Below are positions 59,301-64,000 of a stretch of 64,000 nucleotides of DNA, one piece after another. The stretch comes from Bryoerythrophyllum caledonicum (taxonomy: Eukaryota; Streptophyta; Bryopsida; Pottiales; Pottiaceae). Every line of letters starts with the position of its first letter. Positions within the stretch are counted from its first letter, which is position 1. The stretch covers positions 12,151,807-12,215,806 of the forward strand of contig OZ020520.1 of assembly GCA_963971425.1 (NCBI GenBank). The letters are read 5' to 3'. The position numbers and the translations under genes are program-made. The notes below the pieces were generated by a model. That model was not told the origin of the DNA and searched no databases. It worked only from the letters and a program-made list of their open reading frames with translations.

Positions 59301-61114
59301 AGCGTAGATTAGTTTGTTACTAATCTATGTGTGTTTAGAGACATATGGCGGCGCACTCCATTCATCCGTGGATGACTTTCATCCAATTAGGGTTGCGCGT
59401 GTGTGCGTATAGCGCCGCACTTGTCCTTGACTTGACGTCTTTGTCAAGTCAAGCTTTGTGAGTGAGAGTGGAGAGTAGTTTTTGAGAGTTGCTTGTAAGT
59501 GGCGGTTTAAGTCATTAGTAAAGTCTCATGCTTTCCATTTGTACTTCACACTCGTTGATTCACTTATTGTGGTGTGCATGACGCTTGACTACTCTTGTGA
59601 TATGCAACACATTCACTTGACAAAGACCTCCCATTTCTCTCTTATTCTCTTACCATTTTTGCATTTGAAGATTTTGTAGAAAATGGATAGAGTGGAGAAA
59701 GAATGGATTACAAAAGTGAAGCGTTGATTATTGATGCTAATTACGTTTTTAGTGTGTGAAATCCTTGGTTGGAGTTGGAGTGAGTTATCTCCGCTCTGGA
59801 GGTGCTGGAGCTTGTGGAAGGAAGCCCGATAATTCATCCAGTCCTCAACGCGTCATCCGTTTGGGGATCATTCACCCGCCGGATCATCCATTCGTGGGGC
59901 TCTGGCGCAAGGTACTGGGATTCGGGAGGAGTCAACGAGGGCTGCCGCGAAGTAAAGTCACGGGGCTGGAGCCAAGGAACTCTAGGAGCGTCGTGTGGGA
60001 ACACGCGGGGAGCGTTGGAAGTCAAGTCACCAGACAGTGGGAGTGCTGGAATTTGACGTGTCTCGGAAGCAGATCCGCGGGTCCCATCAAGCCTGAGGTC
60101 AACGGAGCCACAGTCCACAGACTGACAGTGACTTGGAGGAGAGCGAGAAGGGTTTGGAGCTCGAAACAACGGGGGTTAAAAAAGAACCCAGCTGGAGGGA
60201 ATCACAACGCGGCTGCACGCGGGATCCACATCATGCGACGAGGGCACTTAAATTTGGCATGAGCCTTCAATTGCGCCAGGTACCCAATTGCACGCCGCAG
60301 TACCCTAAACCATTGGTTTTTGAGCAGATTTTTAGAAGTCCCTGGAGTTGGATGTTAGAATTTTAGATTTTGCAATTTTTGGTATTTTGCGATTCCAACA
60401 ACGGATTTGGATTTGTGAAGAAATTCTAAGACTAGTGGTATAAAAAAATGTTTTGTGATCTATAAAAAAAAAAAAAAAAATAGTGCTAAATTTTGGGAGT
60501 AGATTTCAAAGGCATTGTTACTCGAATGTGAGTGACATTTATGCTTTTAATTAGGGTTTTCGCCATTTGATGTAATTTTAGTGTTAGTTTGGTGTTTGTC
60601 GTGATTATCCACCAATGTATGTGATTTCATTGGAGGGATAGTGTTTTTTAAACACCACGGTCAATCTCCGCTACTCCCTTAGTTTTAGACGTTAGGGGAG
60701 AACACTTTTTAGTGTTTCTCTTTGATTTGCAGATTTTGCGACTTTGAGGCATCCACTGCAGGCGTGTGCCAGTGGCGCTGTCTCTTTCATTTTCCTGCTT
60801 TTATGTTGTTGGGGGAGAGGATCCGGTTTTGATTTCTGGATTCTTGTGCGGTACCTCCCCCGTGTTGCGGGCTTGTTGCCGGTGTTTTCCGGTGGCCCCA
60901 TTTTCTGTTGTGCTAGCTTGTGATAGGGCACCATAGGGGTGAAGTTGGAGTAATGACCGGCAAGACCTTTCTATGTAGAGGGATGTGGTTGGACCTGTGT
61001 TAGCCGGAGGTGATGACCGGCAAAGCACATAGCTTGGTGATTTTGCAGGTGCAGGTTGTCCGTCCGTACCCTTACCCTTTAGATAGCACCCGTAGATAGT
61101 TACCCGGGGGATTT
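59301..61114. other. Upstream region of the gag-like locus; possible LTR/leader
   Basis: No gene is claimed. The open frames at 59756-60366 lie in a GC-richer patch and have no domain. A 17-base A run lies at 60464-60480. The block 60600-61110 is GT-rich and could hold an LTR and leader of the gag locus, but no paired LTR or primer-binding site was identified. Confidence 0.3.
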
Positions 61115-63134
61115 TTGTTTATGGTGAGTACGAGAAGTCAGTATGACCGTTCTCCCTCACGAGATTCTCCGGAGAGTGCACCGGCTTCAGACTTTGGGCC
61201 AGGGTCGGATACCGACGAGGCTTTTGAGCCTATTTCGGCATTGGATACCGACCGTAGGCTTCGAGTTTGGAGTGTGGGCACGTTTGACGACATGGAGGAC
61301 GATCACCGCCAGGTTGTGCGTGATCGTTTCTCAGGTCGGGCTGGGGGCATCGCCCTACCCGATTGGCGGCTCCGTTTCCAGACATGGATGAAGGAGAAGC
61401 GCCAGCCTTCACCGTCGTTCAACGACTGGTACGCATTTGAGCTTTTGCCCCAACATTTATAGCTGGAGGCGCTCTAGACCTATGGGAGGTGGTCAATACT
61501 GCATGCGGAGGAGTTGCGTCCCGTTGAGGACTACTGGCGCGACCGGGTGGAGTTGGTGACTGCGCTCAAAGAGAGCGCCATTGCTTGTGTCCCGGCCTTT
61601 ACCGATCAACTCAAGGAGGAGGGAAGCTCCTCTAGTGAGGATTCCAGACAGAAGGGCATTGCCCTTGTAGATGAGGCGTCCGGTATGGGGGCCATGTCGC
61701 GTTTGGTCGAGGCTACGCGGGCGGCATTGGTGGCTGTCGGTCCGTCACCAGTCTTTGACCCTCTGGCGCAGTTCATGGCACACTTGGAGGTAGAGTATGG
61801 GGGATTTTGGCGTGATCAGATGCAGCACATCCAAGATTTCCGCCGTGAAAAAGAGGACACGCCGCGCACCATGTATACCCGATTTGCGCGATTGGCGGCG
61901 GAGGCAGGTGATGTCTTCACGGAGCGCCAAGTTGTGAAGATTTTTATCTCCAAGTTGGACAAGAGGATGGTGGATTTGATCACCCTCGTCTTCTTTTTGA
62001 ATATCACGGCAACGCGAGTTTGGCTCAGGCGTTTGCTGAGGTCGAAGCGCTTGATAGAGCGTTGGGTGTGTCTGAGGCCACAGACTTGGTCACGTCATTG
62101 ATGGACGCACCCAAGTCCAAGAAGCTTGCTACTGCGACGAGTAGCTTGGCGGAGGCACAATCTGAAACAGTTGTGCATTGTTGGGCTTGTGGAGAACTCG
62201 TTCACACCAAAGGGGATCCGAACTGTTCCAAGAAGAAGGGGGCAGAGAAGGGGAAGGTGAAGCCCAAGACCAAGGCAGCCAAGTTTGGTGACAAGGTTGC
62301 GGGCAAGGGGAAGAAGCTCGTTAATTGTTCTCACTGTGGCAGGTCCGACCATAGCGATGAGAACAACTTTGTTCTCCACCCGGAGAAGCGGCCAGGGTCA
62401 TTACGGGAGAAAGACTTGGAGGCCCAAGTGGCGGAGTTGGAGAAGAAGTTGAGTGCAAATGCTTCTTTGGGACAAATGGTGAACGCACGGGCTCCGGTGA
62501 AGAGTCGTGGTTCGTCTTCAGCCATGGATGCCTATTTGTATGGCGCTTCCGGAGAGGTTGTGGCTGCACTTGCCACTCGTGCTCAGACCACTGCTCAGGC
62601 AGTGCCACCTTCATCCAGTGTACCGGATACCAGTGGTCGTCTACGCCACGTGGGGTTACCGGACCACATTGGTCACTCACGGCTACCACTGTCGATTGGC
62701 ATTGCCGATGCAGCTGCTACTGGTGTTGCTCCTCCTTTGACTACCGTACCACCAGTTTCTTCCACTCATGTGGATGCCGTACATTCCTTGGCGTACAAGG
62801 TGTTGCGGTTGCCGGTGTTTGCTGGCATAGACTTCTTGACACCGAATTTTCAACCATCCGGTGTATTCATTTGGCGGGTAGTATGTTGGAGGGCAAGGTG
62901 CCCCTGCCATCGTTGGAGGTATCGCAGGCAATGACGGCTCCATCCACCGATGAGAATTTGGTGGCAATGCGGGCCAAGTTGGCGGCGGAGGCTATTTCCG
63001 CGTTTGAGGCCAATGCCACTTCCACACTTATAGAACAGTCCTTCGGGGATCAGTCCTTGATCTCTGCAGTGGCTTATTTGTCTGACGTTGCGGCCCGGTC
63101 AGCACGGTGTCGTGTAGAGAGGGGAGCGCCTTGA
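61115..63134 (+). pseudogene. Retrotransposon gag locus, frameshifted
   Basis: Starts MVSTRSQYDRSPSRDSPESA and continues with an acidic N-terminus. A stop at 61460 is followed by a second frame (61514-61990) containing FWRDQMQHIQDFRREKED, TPRTMYTRFARLA and KIFISKLDKRMVDLI, a gag helical core. A frameshift near 61975 leads to LFEYHGNASLAQAFAEVEAL and two knuckles: CWACGELVHTKGDPNC, and CSHCGRSDHSDENN with its last Cys missing. The C-terminal part is Ala/Pro-rich, and a further frame ends at 63134. No protease, RT or integrase follows before the window ends. This is a Ty3-type or related gag; the breaks make it inactive. Confidence 0.6.
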
Positions 63135-64000
63135 GAATTCGCAAGGAATCTGGCTGCGACTGGAGATTGTTTGCTCGGGAATCCAATCGTATCTTCAAAT
63201 CTTCAGGTCTTCAATTATCCGGTCTTCTAAATCTTCAAGTCTTCAATCTGCTCCCCGTTGGCCTATCTTGTGATGGCTCTGACATGTTTAAAGGTAAAGG
63301 TAAGGTAATAAGAACCCACGGCTTCGGACGGGTAAAACGGGACGGCCAGACCACGAGCTGAACCGTCCGGAGATTGGCTCCTAAATTTCAAACCCACGGT
63401 GACCAGCAATCGTGCCTCACCAGTGGGAACAACATAAATACGACCGGGTGGGCCATTAACCCCACTTCGCCGCAACAAAGTTTACAAAATAGAATTGAAA
63501 ACAACTAGCCTCCAAAACCGGCTGGGAATAACAAAATAAAGACATCGAGCCACAAGCCACAACACACGAGTCTTCATGTCTTCTTATCTTTAAGTCTCCA
63601 AATCTTCTTGTCTTCAAATCTTGAAGTGTTCAAAAACACAAAGAAACTCAAAGAAGTGTTAAAAAACACAATGGAAAAACTTCCACCAAGGCTGTGACCT
63701 TCAAACAGGTGCCACAAATGGCTTAAATCTCCAAATGTTAAGTGCAATAGCTCTTTGGCAAGCTATTGCAACAAAATAACACTCTTCTAATTTTCAAGTC
63801 ATTCTAAATTACTGTCTAAAAGTTATGGACGTTCAAAGTTCTGCCCTTCAAGTAAAATTCAGTCCTCAATAACTTCGTCTTCAAAACTCTAAATCTCAAC
63901 TATAATAAGTTTTTGGAGAGCTATTGTAGTGATGCATACACCTTCCAAAATTCAAACCATTCTAAACTACTGTCCAAAAGTTATAGCTTGTTGAAACCTC
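63135..64000. repeat. CTTCAA-rich tract and a diverged tandem repeat
   Basis: At 63195-63250 and 63570-63640, cttcaagtcttca-type words repeat irregularly. At 63750-63830 and 63910-63990 a block with the core attctaaa(t/c)tactgtc(t/c)aaaag is repeated once. No gene is seen. Confidence 0.5.

Noticed and set aside
59756..60262. 168-codon ORF in a GC-richer patch
   Set aside because: Overlapping open frames on both strands and no domain; openness is explained by composition.
60464..60480. A17 run as the tail of a SINE or LINE
   Set aside because: No recognisable element ends there and no target duplication was found.
1..64000. tRNA and rRNA genes
   Set aside because: Looked for cloverleaf and rRNA landmarks on reading through; none were recognised, though no dedicated scan could be run.

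Overview
The window looks like nuclear DNA of a land plant, probably an early-diverging one such as a bryophyte, lycophyte or fern. That placement is an inference; nothing here names the species. The evidence is a glycoside hydrolase family 28 (polygalacturonase-type) gene split by ordinary GT-AG introns, a plant-type TOM6-like exon, an F-box relic, a CACTA transposon, LINEs and retrotransposon gag relics. Genuine host genes are few; most of the window is nested transposable-element DNA at different stages of decay.

Layout. 1-7.4 kb: a gag relic, dispersed repeats and one TTAA-flanked MITE. 7.5-12.9 kb: an apparently intact seven-exon GH28 gene whose second intron carries a duplicated exon end. 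14.1-15.2 kb, minus strand: a tiny two-exon gene for a 52-residue membrane protein whose first two codons lie at the end of exon 1. 15.6-18.6 kb: a decayed LINE. 19.1-46.4 kb: a second LINE split in two by the main object of the window. 46.4-64 kb: a second copy of the TTAA MITE, other repeats, a very AT-rich tract with a TOM6-like exon, an unidentified minus-strand exon, an F-box/kelch pseudogene and a frameshifted gag-like locus.

Main object. The second LINE is interrupted at a TTAA by a 22.1-kb insert (21177-43318). It has 15-bp perfect terminal inverted repeats starting CTAAATATGG, TTAA on both flanks, and LINE sequence continuing on the far side. It carries two divergent gene sets separated by a promoter region with four E2F-like sites. 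Leftward: a large gene with a ParB-like sequence, a possible methyltransferase-like region and a basic tail, followed by four tandem FCP1-like genes that all lack the catalytic aspartate. Rightward: a protein of the DUF7869 type, with DDE/RNase H-like motifs, and an acidic protein. About twenty copies of a near-palindrome, GTCGGCTG-N-CAGCCGAC, occur across the insert and were not noticed elsewhere in the window. Each of the four well-defined short introns (109-177 bp) holds exactly one copy.

Later events. The insert was itself hit twice. A 1570-bp non-autonomous CACTA element (21941-23510, TSD ATC) splits one FCP1-like gene. A roughly 3.9-kb element rich in TCCGGA motifs (about 36.6-40.45 kb) splits the DUF7869 gene; it has an intact 677-codon ORF with a TATA box and a TGACGTCA site upstream. 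The older genes of the insert carry several in-frame stops, mostly TAG, plus frameshifts, so this copy is probably inactive.
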